A stretch of 64,000 bases of DNA from Lampropedia cohaerens (GTDB taxonomy: Bacteria; Pseudomonadota; Gammaproteobacteria; Burkholderiales; Burkholderiaceae_C), in contig NZ_LBNQ01000040.1 in assembly GCF_001005215.1 (NCBI RefSeq), forward strand, positions 101,854-165,853, written 5' to 3'. The notes beneath the pieces were generated by a model that did not search any database, was not told the DNA's origin, and saw only the letters and a list, made by a program, of their open reading frames with translations. This document shows positions 57,657 through 64,000 of the stretch, one piece after another. Positions within the stretch are counted from its first letter, which is position 1, and the number at the start of each line of letters is the position of its first letter. A program made the translations under genes and the position numbers.

Positions 57657-58640
57657 TCAGAGCGCGCTCAGCAGTGTGGTAACGGGATCAATGCCGCGCC
57701 ACCGTTGCCAGTGTGCGCGCCATAGGCGCAGCGGCGAGGCCTTGCGCGGCTGCAGCAGCACGGCATTGCGTTCGCCTGCCAACAGCAGAGCAATGGGTTC
57801 TCCGGCGCGCACAGCCTGCAGCAGCCGCGCACCGGATGAGGCATCCCACTGACGCCAGGCGCTGGCCCAGCTCTGAAAGTCGCCGGCCAGCGCCGCGCCG
57901 CGCAGGCCAGGCTCTAGATCAACATGGCGCAGCGTCGCAAGTGCCGTTTCGGGCGCATTGGGCACCACGCCCGTGCCTGAGAACCACAGTACGTTGACGG
58001 GCGGCAGGCGTTGCGCAGCGCGTTCGTCGTTAACCGGGTGTTCATGGAGCAGCATCTGCGCTTCGGTCTGCAGACGCTGCAAGTGGCGCGTGGCGCCGAG
58101 CTCGGGCATTAAGGTGCGCACGTCCTGGCTGACGGCGCGGTCGGCAGAAGGTGTGCACAGGCCAGCGAGCCAGTCGGCACTGGCAAGCCAGCGCCCGTCG
58201 GGCAGCGGATGCAGTGTCAATCCCTCTTCAGCCCACAGCGCTGCGAGTGCTTCGCGCAGTGCTGCATTGTGGACGGGGGCAAGCTGCAGCGCGGCCGGGT
58301 CATGCAGGGCGATGCTGTCGGTGGTGATGTGCAGATGGCTGGGCGCCACCAGCGCCCAGCCATCGCCTTCGGCCACGGTCATGCCATGGCGCAGGGCCGT
58401 CAGTGCCGCAAACGAGGCTGGCGCGGCGGCGTGGGCGTGGTCTGGCCAGGCGAGTTCAAGCAGCGCCTGCTCGTGCGGCGCCAGAGGCGCCTCCTGTGGC
58501 AGAAGAAACCACCGCGCAGGCTTCAATAGATTCAGCAGTTGCTGCAGGTTGGGCACCTGCAGTGCAGCGCCGGTGGCGGAAAAAAATTCCGCCATGCCGG
58601 CAACGGCAGCAAAGGGCACAACGGTCAAGGGTGTTGGCAT
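57657..58640 (-). CDS. COG4255 protein (annotated phosphoglycerate mutase-like in relatives)
   Basis: A 327-residue soluble protein with MPTPLTVVPFAA at its chosen start (58640). The blocks THLHIT-type WALVAPSHLHITTDSIAL, LQTEAQMLLHEHPVNDERA and LPPVNVLWFSGTGV resemble a family found next to recJ in Comamonadaceae and labelled a phosphoglycerate-mutase-like regulatory protein. The catalytic residues of true phosphoglycerate mutases are not visible, so enzyme function is doubtful. Start codon uncertain; no clear Shine-Dalgarno. Confidence 0.7.
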   Translation of the reverse strand: MPTPLTVVPFAAVAGMAEFFSATGAALQVPNLQQLLNLLKPARWFLLPQEAPLAPHEQALLELAWPDHAHAAAPASFAALTALRHGMTVAEGDGWALVAPSHLHITTDSIALHDPAALQLAPVHNAALREALAALWAEEGLTLHPLPDGRWLASADWLAGLCTPSADRAVSQDVRTLMPELGATRHLQRLQTEAQMLLHEHPVNDERAAQRLPPVNVLWFSGTGVVPNAPETALATLRHVDLEPGLRGAALAGDFQSWASAWRQWDASSGARLLQAVRAGEPIALLLAGERNAVLLQPRKASPLRLWRAHWQRWRGIDPVTTLLSAL

Positions 58641-58847
58641 GGAGATGGACGGGATGTGCCGGTGTGGCCGCGCCGATTGTAGTTTTTTGTTCGGCAGCCA
58701 GCGCAATCGTGCGCGTCAGCCGGGTAATCCATACTAGGCAGTGGTACTTTCCCCCGTCCTACAATGGCTGCAACCTGCTGTGAAGTTTTTTCCTTTGCGC
58801 CTTTTCGTGCATCGATTCGGCAGGTTCTGAGGACTGGAAGTTGAGAG

Positions 58848-60056
58848 ATGGTGAGTTGGCAGAGTGTTCTGGATTGGGCGGCAGGTGGCATAACCGGCTG
58901 GAGTTGGTGCCAGATTGTGATTTTTACGCTGGTGGTCACGCACATCACCAGCGTTTCAGTCACCTTGTATCTGCATCGCGCGCAGGCGCATCGTGCGTTG
59001 GAGGTGCATCCGGCACTGGCGCATTTCTTCCGTTTCTGGCTGTGGCTGACCACTGGGATGAGCACGCGTGAGTGGGTCGCCATCCACCGCAAGCATCACG
59101 CGAAATGTGAAACCGAGCAGGACCCCCACAGTCCGCAGGTGTTCGGTATCAAAAAGGTGATGTGGGAGGGCGCCGAGCTTTACCGCGCCGAAGCGCGCAA
59201 TGCGGAGACGCTGCGCAAATTCAGTCATGGCACGCCCGATGACTGGCTGGAGCGCAATGTTTACGCGCGCTGGAGCATGGCGGGCGTGTCTGCCATGCTG
59301 ATTGTGGATGTGGCGCTGTTCGGCCTGCCTGGTCTGGCCGTTTGGGCGGTGCAGATGGCCTGGATTCCCTTCTGGGCCGCAGGCGTGGTCAACGGACTGG
59401 GGCACTACTGGGGTTACCGCAACTTCGAGGCGCAGGATGCCAGCCGCAACCTTACGCCCTGGGGCGTGGTCATTGGCGGCGAAGAGTTGCACAACAACCA
59501 CCACACCTACCCGACCTCCGCGAAGTTTTCGGTCAAACCCTACGAGTTCGACCTGGGATGGCTGTACATCCGTCTTCTCCAGGCAGTCGGACTGGCCAAG
59601 GTCAAGAAGGTGCCGCCGCGCCTGGTGACCGGCGCACCCAAGCCGGAGGCCGATGTCGATACGCTGGAGTCGCTGATTGCCAACCGCTACGCGATGATGG
59701 CCGCCTACGCGCGAAGCGTAAAGCGCACCAGTCGTGCCGAGCTTGCGCGCATCCGGGCCCTGGGGGCGCAGGTGGACGCGCGTCTCTACCGGGCGGCGCG
59801 CCGTTGGCTGCACCGTGATGTGGAGCAGGTGCCGCCAGCGGAGCAGGCGCAACTGGCACAGCTGCGCCAGCTTTCGCCAGTGCTTGACCAGATGGTGCAG
59901 ATGCGCGAGGAACTGCGCCAGCTCTGGCTTAGTACCAGCCTCAGCAGGGACCAGCTGCTCGAGCGCCTGCAGCAATGGTGTCGCAAGGCCGAAGCCAGCG
60001 GCATTGGTGCCTTGCAGGAGTTTGCACGGCAGCTGCGCCGGATTCGCGCGGCATAA
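58848..60056 (+). CDS. Acyl-CoA/fatty acid desaturase with C-terminal helical extension
   Basis: Membrane di-iron desaturase, 402 aa. The three His boxes are HRAQAH (43-48), HRKHH (80-84) and HNNHH (215-219), with hydrophobic segments between them. The last 130 residues (from about 265) form a soluble, Arg-rich helical region; to my memory a similar tail in DesA-type desaturases resembles part of ISL3-family transposases, but I cannot verify this. It introduces a double bond into membrane acyl chains, with substrate and position unknown. Confidence 0.9.
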   Translation: MVSWQSVLDWAAGGITGWSWCQIVIFTLVVTHITSVSVTLYLHRAQAHRALEVHPALAHFFRFWLWLTTGMSTREWVAIHRKHHAKCETEQDPHSPQVFGIKKVMWEGAELYRAEARNAETLRKFSHGTPDDWLERNVYARWSMAGVSAMLIVDVALFGLPGLAVWAVQMAWIPFWAAGVVNGLGHYWGYRNFEAQDASRNLTPWGVVIGGEELHNNHHTYPTSAKFSVKPYEFDLGWLYIRLLQAVGLAKVKKVPPRLVTGAPKPEADVDTLESLIANRYAMMAAYARSVKRTSRAELARIRALGAQVDARLYRAARRWLHRDVEQVPPAEQAQLAQLRQLSPVLDQMVQMREELRQLWLSTSLSRDQLLERLQQWCRKAEASGIGALQEFARQLRRIRAA

Positions 60057-60171
60057 TCGCGTGGCGGTGGGGTGTCGGGCCTGCTCCGGCACACTTTGCG
60101 CCCTCGCGCAACGGCCGTCGCCCGTTGCCGCCTCCGTCACCGCGACGGCCGCAATCATCGTATTTGTCTTG

Positions 60172-60195
60172 GCAGGGGACTTTCCCCTGCTTTTT
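60172..60195 (+). terminator. Rho-independent terminator of the desaturase gene
   Basis: GCAGGGG (60172-60178) pairs perfectly with CCCCTGC (60184-60190) over a 5-base loop, followed by five T. It lies about 115 bp after the desaturase stop codon and about 50 bp before rnhA. Confidence 0.85.
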
Positions 60196-60243
60196 CATTG
60201 ACCTGCGCCTGCCTGTTGAGGGTGGCGCTCCCCATTGCCTCGC

Positions 60244-60696
60244 ATGAATACCGAACTTACCCCTGTCACGATCTATACCGACGGTGCCTGCAAGGGCAAC
60301 CCCGGTGTCGGCGGCTGGGGAGCGCTGCTGCAGTCGGGCGATGCCGTCAAGGAGATCTGGGGGGGGGAGCGCAACACGACCAATAACCGCATGGAACTGC
60401 GCGCGGTGATCGAGTCGCTGGCCCTGCTCAAGCGTCCGTGTCACGTCACCCTGTATCTGGACAGCGAATACGTGCGCAAGGGCATCACCGAATGGATCCA
60501 TGGCTGGAAGGCCAAGGGCTGGAAGACTGCCAGCAAGCAGCCGGTCAAGAACGCAGAGCTTTGGCGCGAGCTGGATGTGCTGGTCCATGAACGTGGTCAC
60601 CAGATCGAGTGGCGCTGGGTCAAGGGCCATGCGGGCATTCCCGGCAACGAGCGGGCCGATGAACTGGCCAACCGCGGTGTTGCGGAGCTGGGCTGA
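60244..60696 (+). CDS. rnhA: Ribonuclease HI
   Basis: Cleaves RNA in RNA-DNA hybrids. The carboxylates Asp13 ([12 protein letters not shown]), Glu51 (TNNRMEL) and Asp73 (LYLDSEYV), and NERADELAN near the C-terminus, match the DEDD active site. ATG at 60244 gives 150 aa, close to the 155-residue enteric enzyme. The longer frame to 60235 is not needed. Confidence 0.96.
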   Translation: MNTELTPVTIYTDGACKGNPGVGGWGALLQSGDAVKEIWGGERNTTNNRMELRAVIESLALLKRPCHVTLYLDSEYVRKGITEWIHGWKAKGWKTASKQPVKNAELWRELDVLVHERGHQIEWRWVKGHAGIPGNERADELANRGVAELG

Positions 60697-61121
60697 TCTG
60701 CTTGGCAACCTATTCACGATCGTGTTGTGCGCTGCGCAGTCAGACAAAAGTGCGGTCGGCAAGGCTGTTCGGTACGCTTTTGCATGGCTGTCCTTTGGAG
60801 TGCCTTGCCAGACGCGCGCTGCGGCGTGACAAATCCTCGTCGGGCTACCCGCCCGATTGTGGTTTGCGTCTTGCGTCGCATGGTATGGAGAGAGGCAACG
60901 CCGTGCGTAAAAAGCTAGTTGACAAAGTCTGCAGATCATGCAGCGGTTTACGGGATTGGACACGCAGACCCTGTAGCTTGCTGTCACGATTTGCGGTTTG
61001 AATTTACAATCGAATGTTTTTGCCGGGGGCAAGACCACTGCCATTTTTATTTCCTTTTTTTCCGGCTGCGCGTTTGGGAGATCCTCTTCCAACGGTTCGT
61101 GGTCGGCATTAGCTCTATTCA
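60697..61121. other. Gene-free region between rnhA and the NYN gene
   Basis: A 425-bp spacer. It contains a dispersed repeat copy (60706-60724), a TTGACA at 60919-60924 without a matching -10, a -10-like TACAAT at 61005-61010, and a T-rich segment around 61055-61070. No coding sequence is supported. The 100 bp before the NYN start are lower in GC than the surroundings. Confidence 0.6.
60706..60724 (+). repeat. Dispersed intergenic repeat, copy D
   Basis: CAACCTATTCACGATCGTG follows the rnhA stop codon (60694-60696) by nine bases. It differs from the minus-strand reading at 17302-17281 by few changes in the core. Confidence 0.5.
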
Positions 61122-61763
61122 ATGCATCAAGGACAGAAACTCCTCAAAGTCGCCGTTATCTATGACGGCAGTTTTTTCTGGCGTATCAGCAACTACTACC
61201 GCTTTACCCACGAGCGCCAAAGTCACCTGAACATCAGCGCATTGCACAATTACCTGCGCCACCACATCAGTGCGATCGAGAACGATGGCGAGGCCTCGCT
61301 GTGCCAGATTCAGGAAGCGCATTTTTTTCGTGGGCGGTTCTCGCTCAAGGCCGTGCAGGCCACGCGCGACCCGCTCAAACAGCTGGAGACTGACCGTTTT
61401 CAGGACCAGGTTCTGATGTGGGCGGGCGTAGTGTCGCACTACCAGCCGATGAACGAATCGGCCAATCCCCCTGAGGAAAAGGGCGTCGACATCACGCTGG
61501 CGCTGGAGACCTACGATCTGGCCGTGCACCGTCATTTCGATGTGGTGGTGCTGTTTACCGGTGCTGCGGACTTCTCGCCGCTGGTGCGCAAGCTCCAGGG
61601 TATTGGCTGTCGGGTCATGATTCCCTCCTTCGACCTGCCCAACTATGCCAAGACGTCGCAGCGTCTGATCGAAGAAGCCGCCTACGTATTGCCTCTGTCG
61701 GAGCTGATCGACGGCTCGGCCGACGACGAGTATGAGCACCTGCTGGGCGACCTGTTTCGCTGA
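61122..61763 (+). CDS. NYN-domain protein (LabA/DUF88-like, PIN-related)
   Basis: 213 aa. The NYN fold is recognised from VAVIYDGSFFW (Asp15), EEKGVDITLALETYD, and VVVLFTGAADFSPLVRKL, which supply the acidic cluster seen in PIN/NYN nucleases. In other members the last block usually reads GDADF or GDSDF, so one acidic residue appears to be replaced by Ala here. The C-terminus is acidic. Its neighbour rnhA is a true ribonuclease; functional linkage is only a possibility. Activity on RNA is presumed, not shown. Confidence 0.8.
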   Translation: MHQGQKLLKVAVIYDGSFFWRISNYYRFTHERQSHLNISALHNYLRHHISAIENDGEASLCQIQEAHFFRGRFSLKAVQATRDPLKQLETDRFQDQVLMWAGVVSHYQPMNESANPPEEKGVDITLALETYDLAVHRHFDVVVLFTGAADFSPLVRKLQGIGCRVMIPSFDLPNYAKTSQRLIEEAAYVLPLSELIDGSADDEYEHLLGDLFR

Positions 61764-61789
61764 GTAGTCAGCCCTGAACAATTCGGTTG

Positions 61790-62755
61790 TCAGCTACAGG
61801 TAGGTTTGACGTCGCCGCGAGCGGCGAACAGTGCGGCCAGCAGTGCGGCGATGAGCGCCTGCATCGCCAGCCCGAATCGGGCGCAATAAAGCCGCAGCGC
61901 GGCCAGGATCAGGCGCAGGTTGTGCCCAGATCAAGCGGCGCAGCGCCATCGAACCGGCCATTGGGCACATGAAGATGGACGGGCGGCTGGGCCGCAATCC
62001 GCTCAAGGGTGCGCTGGGCGATGCGCTGCACGCGGTGATGTGCGGTGCTGGGCCCTGAGCGTTCGAGTGATGCCCCGCTTTTGGCCCGACATCAGCGTCG
62101 TAGGGGTTTCCCGGCATGGAGCGCATGCCCACCACCAGGCCCTTTTTCAACGTGGTAGCGATGCTGACCTTCACGCCGAACTCGTACGGTGTCCGGGCTT
62201 TGCCTTTGCTGATGCATTCGACCTCGGGCGCATGCAGGGCGTACAGCTTGTTCTTGTCCTTCGTGCGCTGGGTCAGGATGCGGCCCGTGCGCTGCAGAAG
62301 ATCCTGCACCTTGGCCTTGGCTGCTTCGGGCAACACGTGCATCTGGCGCTGCACCTCGCGATGCAAACGGCCCACACGGGTGCGCAGTGTGCGCACGGCC
62401 TTCTTCATGCGCTTGAACTGCTTGGCGTGGGCGTAGCGCCCGATCTGCGCGGCCAGCCGTGGGGCGATGCGGTTGTAGTTCTGGTGCAGTTTCAGCCCAT
62501 TGCCCTCGGACGCCTTGACCAGATGCTGGCGGTTTCGCTCCAGCAGGCGGCTGTCGGTGGGGTGAGCGATGGCCTTGGGCATCACCGTGGTGTCCACGAT
62601 CACTTGCTGCACGCTGGCGTTCTTGATGACGCCACCACGCCGGGCGGCGTCGATGCTGGCCGCCAGCAGCGTCTCCACGCCTTCTTCCCCAACGCGCTTT
62701 CTCCAGCGCGTGAGGCTGGACGGGTCAATGGGCAGCTCGGTCTGCAGGTAGGTCT
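61790..62755 (-). pseudogene. IS5-family transposase remnant, rearranged and interrupted
   Basis: On the minus strand the N-terminal portion (62755 down to about 62054) encodes IDPSSLTRWRKRVGEEG, VIVDTTVMPKAIAHPTD, HPTDSRLLERNRQHLV and MRSMPGNPYD. The far C-terminus (61929-61790) encodes GHNLRLILAALRLY and ends in TGA. Between them the segment 61924-62053 lies in the opposite orientation and carries RRSAIEPAIGHMKMDGR. The stretch that should follow GNPYD, with the second catalytic Asp, is deleted. The 5' end is cut off by the IS3-type insertion at 62756 and continues outside the window. Not functional. Confidence 0.85.
61924..62053 (+). other. Inverted segment inside the IS5 transposase remnant
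   Basis: On the plus strand this 130-bp piece reads IKRRSAIEPAIGHMKMDGR and later GALGDALHAVMCGAG, the C-terminal catalytic part (with the DDE Glu) of the same transposase. It is bounded by inverted repeats GCCCAG (61924-61929) and CTGGGC (62048-62053). Turning it round joins the flanking minus-strand codons in one frame, giving RTLRAQIKRRSAIEP on one side and MCGAGHNLRLILAALR on the other. This shows a true inversion, or a sequencing chimera. Confidence 0.85.
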
Positions 62756-62783
62756 TGACCTGCCCCCTCCAGCCATACCAATC
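62756..62783. repeat. Left terminal inverted repeat of the IS3 element
   Basis: Starts TGACCTGCCCCCTC and continues with CAGCCATACCAATC. The OrfB stop codon (62784-62782 on the minus strand) lies within it, as is common in this family. Confidence 0.9.
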
Positions 62784-63633
62784 AGTTGGAGAGAGGTCCA
62801 AGGGTATGTAGGTTAACTGATCCTGCCTCGGTGGTTGATGGGTTGGGATTGCGGTGTTTGGCGGCGAACTCAGCCGGAGAAATCCGGCCAATCGTTCCGT
62901 GCGGTCGGACCTCGTTGTAGTCCTGGCGCCAGATGGCGATGACCTCGCGGGCTTGGGCCAGGGATTCGAACCAGTTCTCATTGAGGCATTCATCCCTGAA
63001 CTTGCCGTTGAAGCTCTCGATGTAGGCGTTTTGAGTTGGCTTGCCTGGCTGAATCAGGATGTGCTGTATGCCTCGTGTCTGCATCCAGGCTATGAATGCT
63101 CGGCATGTGAACTCTGGGCCGTTGTCGGTCCTGATGGCCTCTGGGTAGCCCCTGAATCTTGCAGCCCGCTCGAGGATGCGAGCGACGTATGCCCCAGGCA
63201 TGGAAAGGTCCACAGCGATGTCGACGCACTCATGGGTGAAGTCATCGGCGATAGTCAGGCATTTGATGCGGCGCCCGTTGGACAGCGAGTCGCTGACAAA
63301 GTCCAGGCTCCAGGTTTGATTGACCCGGGCAGCGGCCACCAAAGGCGTGCGCTCACCACGGTACTTCTTGCCCTTGTTGCGCTTACGAACGGCCAAGCCT
63401 TGCTCGCGATACAGGCGAAACACCTTCTTGTGATTGGTGCCTGGAAACTCTTTGCGCAGCATGTCGTGCACACGACGATACCCAAAGCGCCGGCGCTCCA
63501 TGGCCACTGCATGAATGCGTTCGTTCAGACGCATCGTGTGCTCATCGAGCTGCGGTGGATGGCGCCAGGCGTCGCGCGACAGCCCCACAAGACGGCAAGC
63601 CCTGCGCTCGGAGATCTGGGTCTGCTCCAGCAT
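62782..63633 (-). CDS. IS3-family transposase OrfB (DDE integrase core)
   Basis: Catalytic subunit with an rve-type DDE domain: Asp in SLDFVSD, Asp in AIRTDNGPEF and Glu in NAYIESFNGKFRDEC. The first 50 residues form an HTH_21-like region (ACRLVGLSRDAWR). ATG at 63633 gives 283 aa, but the frame remains open upstream across the end of OrfA (encoding APQDKRKVIARM), so the functional product is probably an OrfAB fusion made by -1 frameshifting. No stop codon or gap interrupts it; it looks intact. Confidence 0.92.
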   Translation of the reverse strand: MLEQTQISERRACRLVGLSRDAWRHPPQLDEHTMRLNERIHAVAMERRRFGYRRVHDMLRKEFPGTNHKKVFRLYREQGLAVRKRNKGKKYRGERTPLVAAARVNQTWSLDFVSDSLSNGRRIKCLTIADDFTHECVDIAVDLSMPGAYVARILERAARFRGYPEAIRTDNGPEFTCRAFIAWMQTRGIQHILIQPGKPTQNAYIESFNGKFRDECLNENWFESLAQAREVIAIWRQDYNEVRPHGTIGRISPAEFAAKHRNPNPSTTEAGSVNLHTLGPLSN

Positions 63634-63665
63634 CCTGGCGATGACCTTGCGCTTGTCTTGCGGGG

Positions 63666-63941
63666 CTAGCGCTTTACCCCGAAGCCGACCTTGAGCGCCT
63701 CAAGGTCGAGATGAGCTTCTGCCAGCAACTTCTTGAGCCTGGAGTTCTCGACCTCCAGGTCCTTCAGGCGCCGGGCCTCATCGGCTTCCATGCCGCCGTA
63801 CTTGCTTCGCCACTTGTAGAACGTGGGCTCGCTGAACCCACCTTGACGGCAGACCTCCTTGACCGGCAGGCCTGACTCGGCCTGCTTCAAGAACCCAATG
63901 ATCTGCTGCTCGGTAAATCGACTCTTCCTCATGTCCGTCAT
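63666..63941 (-). CDS. IS3-family transposase OrfA (helix-turn-helix)
   Basis: A 91-residue HTH_Tnp_1 protein that recognises the element ends. MRKSRFTEQQIIGFLKQAE and SEPTFYKWRSKYGG form the helix-turn-helix, followed by a leucine-zipper-like helix (LKDLEVENSRLKKLLAEAHL). It ends GVKR-TAG inside the upstream open extension of OrfB, in a different frame. Confidence 0.92.
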   Translation of the reverse strand: MTDMRKSRFTEQQIIGFLKQAESGLPVKEVCRQGGFSEPTFYKWRSKYGGMEADEARRLKDLEVENSRLKKLLAEAHLDLEALKVGFGVKR

Positions 63942-63971
63942 TCTCCAAGTTGACGGACCTCACTTCCATTC

Positions 63972-64000
63972 GATTGGTACGGCTGTGAGGGGGCAGGTCA
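63972..64000. repeat. Right terminal inverted repeat of the IS3 element
   Basis: Read from the minus strand it begins TGACCTGCCCCCTC and continues ACAGCCGTACCAATC. Its outer end coincides with the last base of the window. Confidence 0.88.

Larger units (their letters stand above)
62756..64000 (-). mobile_element. Complete IS3-family insertion sequence
   Basis: Terminal inverted repeats begin TGACCTGCCCCCTC at both ends (62756 onward and, on the minus strand, 64000 downward) and agree over about 28 bp with a few differences (CAGCCATACCAATC versus ACAGCCGTACCAATC). Length 1245 bp. It encodes OrfA and OrfB on the minus strand. It interrupts an IS5-type transposase gene; the target duplication cannot be checked because the right flank is outside the window, and the element ends exactly on base 64000. 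Confidence 0.9.

Noticed and set aside
62782..63941. Frameshift mutation between OrfA and OrfB of the IS3 element
   Set aside because: The two frames overlap in the -1 relation normal for this family, so it is programmed rather than a defect.

Overview
The window is GC-rich chromosomal DNA from a betaproteobacterium, most likely Burkholderiales and probably Comamonadaceae. The evidence is gene order (lepB, DUF4845, rnc, era, recO; glnA with glnL/glnG; hemA-prfA-prmC; recJ next to a COG4255 gene) and typical family members such as a phasin-like protein, DUF4124 proteins, a DUF349 protein, a long HrpA and a LivKHMGF transporter. Most of the window is core or housekeeping DNA. Accessory DNA is confined to the right end.

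Layout. 1-3412: end of lepB, then DUF4845, rnc, era, recO and a small membrane protein. 3422-10692: hemH, a thioesterase-acetyltransferase fusion, a large GGDEF/EAL protein, and prmC and prfA with an overlapping ATGA. 10792-13755: hemA (minus), facing away from acpS-nagZ. 13805-20301: a nitrogen island with two secreted DUF4124-type proteins around glnA, then glnL (ntrB) and glnG (ntrC). A sigma-54 promoter and helically phased NtrC-type sites lie upstream of glnA. 20482-28332: phosphofructokinase, phasin-like protein, YihY, adk, orn, a Ste24-type protease, rsgA and a YdjM-type membrane hydrolase. 28866-36786: sulfate assimilation (sbp, cysT, cysW, cysA), dsbB, cobA for siroheme, and a flavoprotein. 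36797-42745: hrpA, rplM-rpsI and erpA. 42869-48358: DUF349 protein, suhB, trmJ, cysE. 48542-53742: a complete branched-chain amino acid-type ABC transporter. 53773-60696: dnaG, recJ, COG4255 protein, fatty acid desaturase, rnhA. 61122-61763: a NYN-domain protein. 61790-64000: nested insertion sequences.

Functional links. Sulfate uptake (sbp-cysTWA), siroheme synthesis (cobA) and serine acetyltransferase (cysE) together serve cysteine synthesis. GlnL/GlnG, the sigma-54 promoter and glnA form one nitrogen-control unit. HemA and HemH are the first and last dedicated steps of heme synthesis.

Most notable points. (1) An IS5-type transposase pseudogene whose internal 130-bp segment is inverted between 6-bp inverted repeats; flipping it back restores a continuous frame. 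It also has a deletion and is split by a complete IS3-type element that ends on the last base of the window. (2) A dispersed intergenic repeat related to GAACCTGTTCACGATCT, including one REPIN-like inverted pair directly after a stop codon. (3) The NtrC/sigma-54 architecture at glnA. (4) A probably leaderless hemA transcript. (5) A structured rplM leader. No CRISPR array, tRNA or rRNA gene was seen. I did not find an evidently new multi-gene system.
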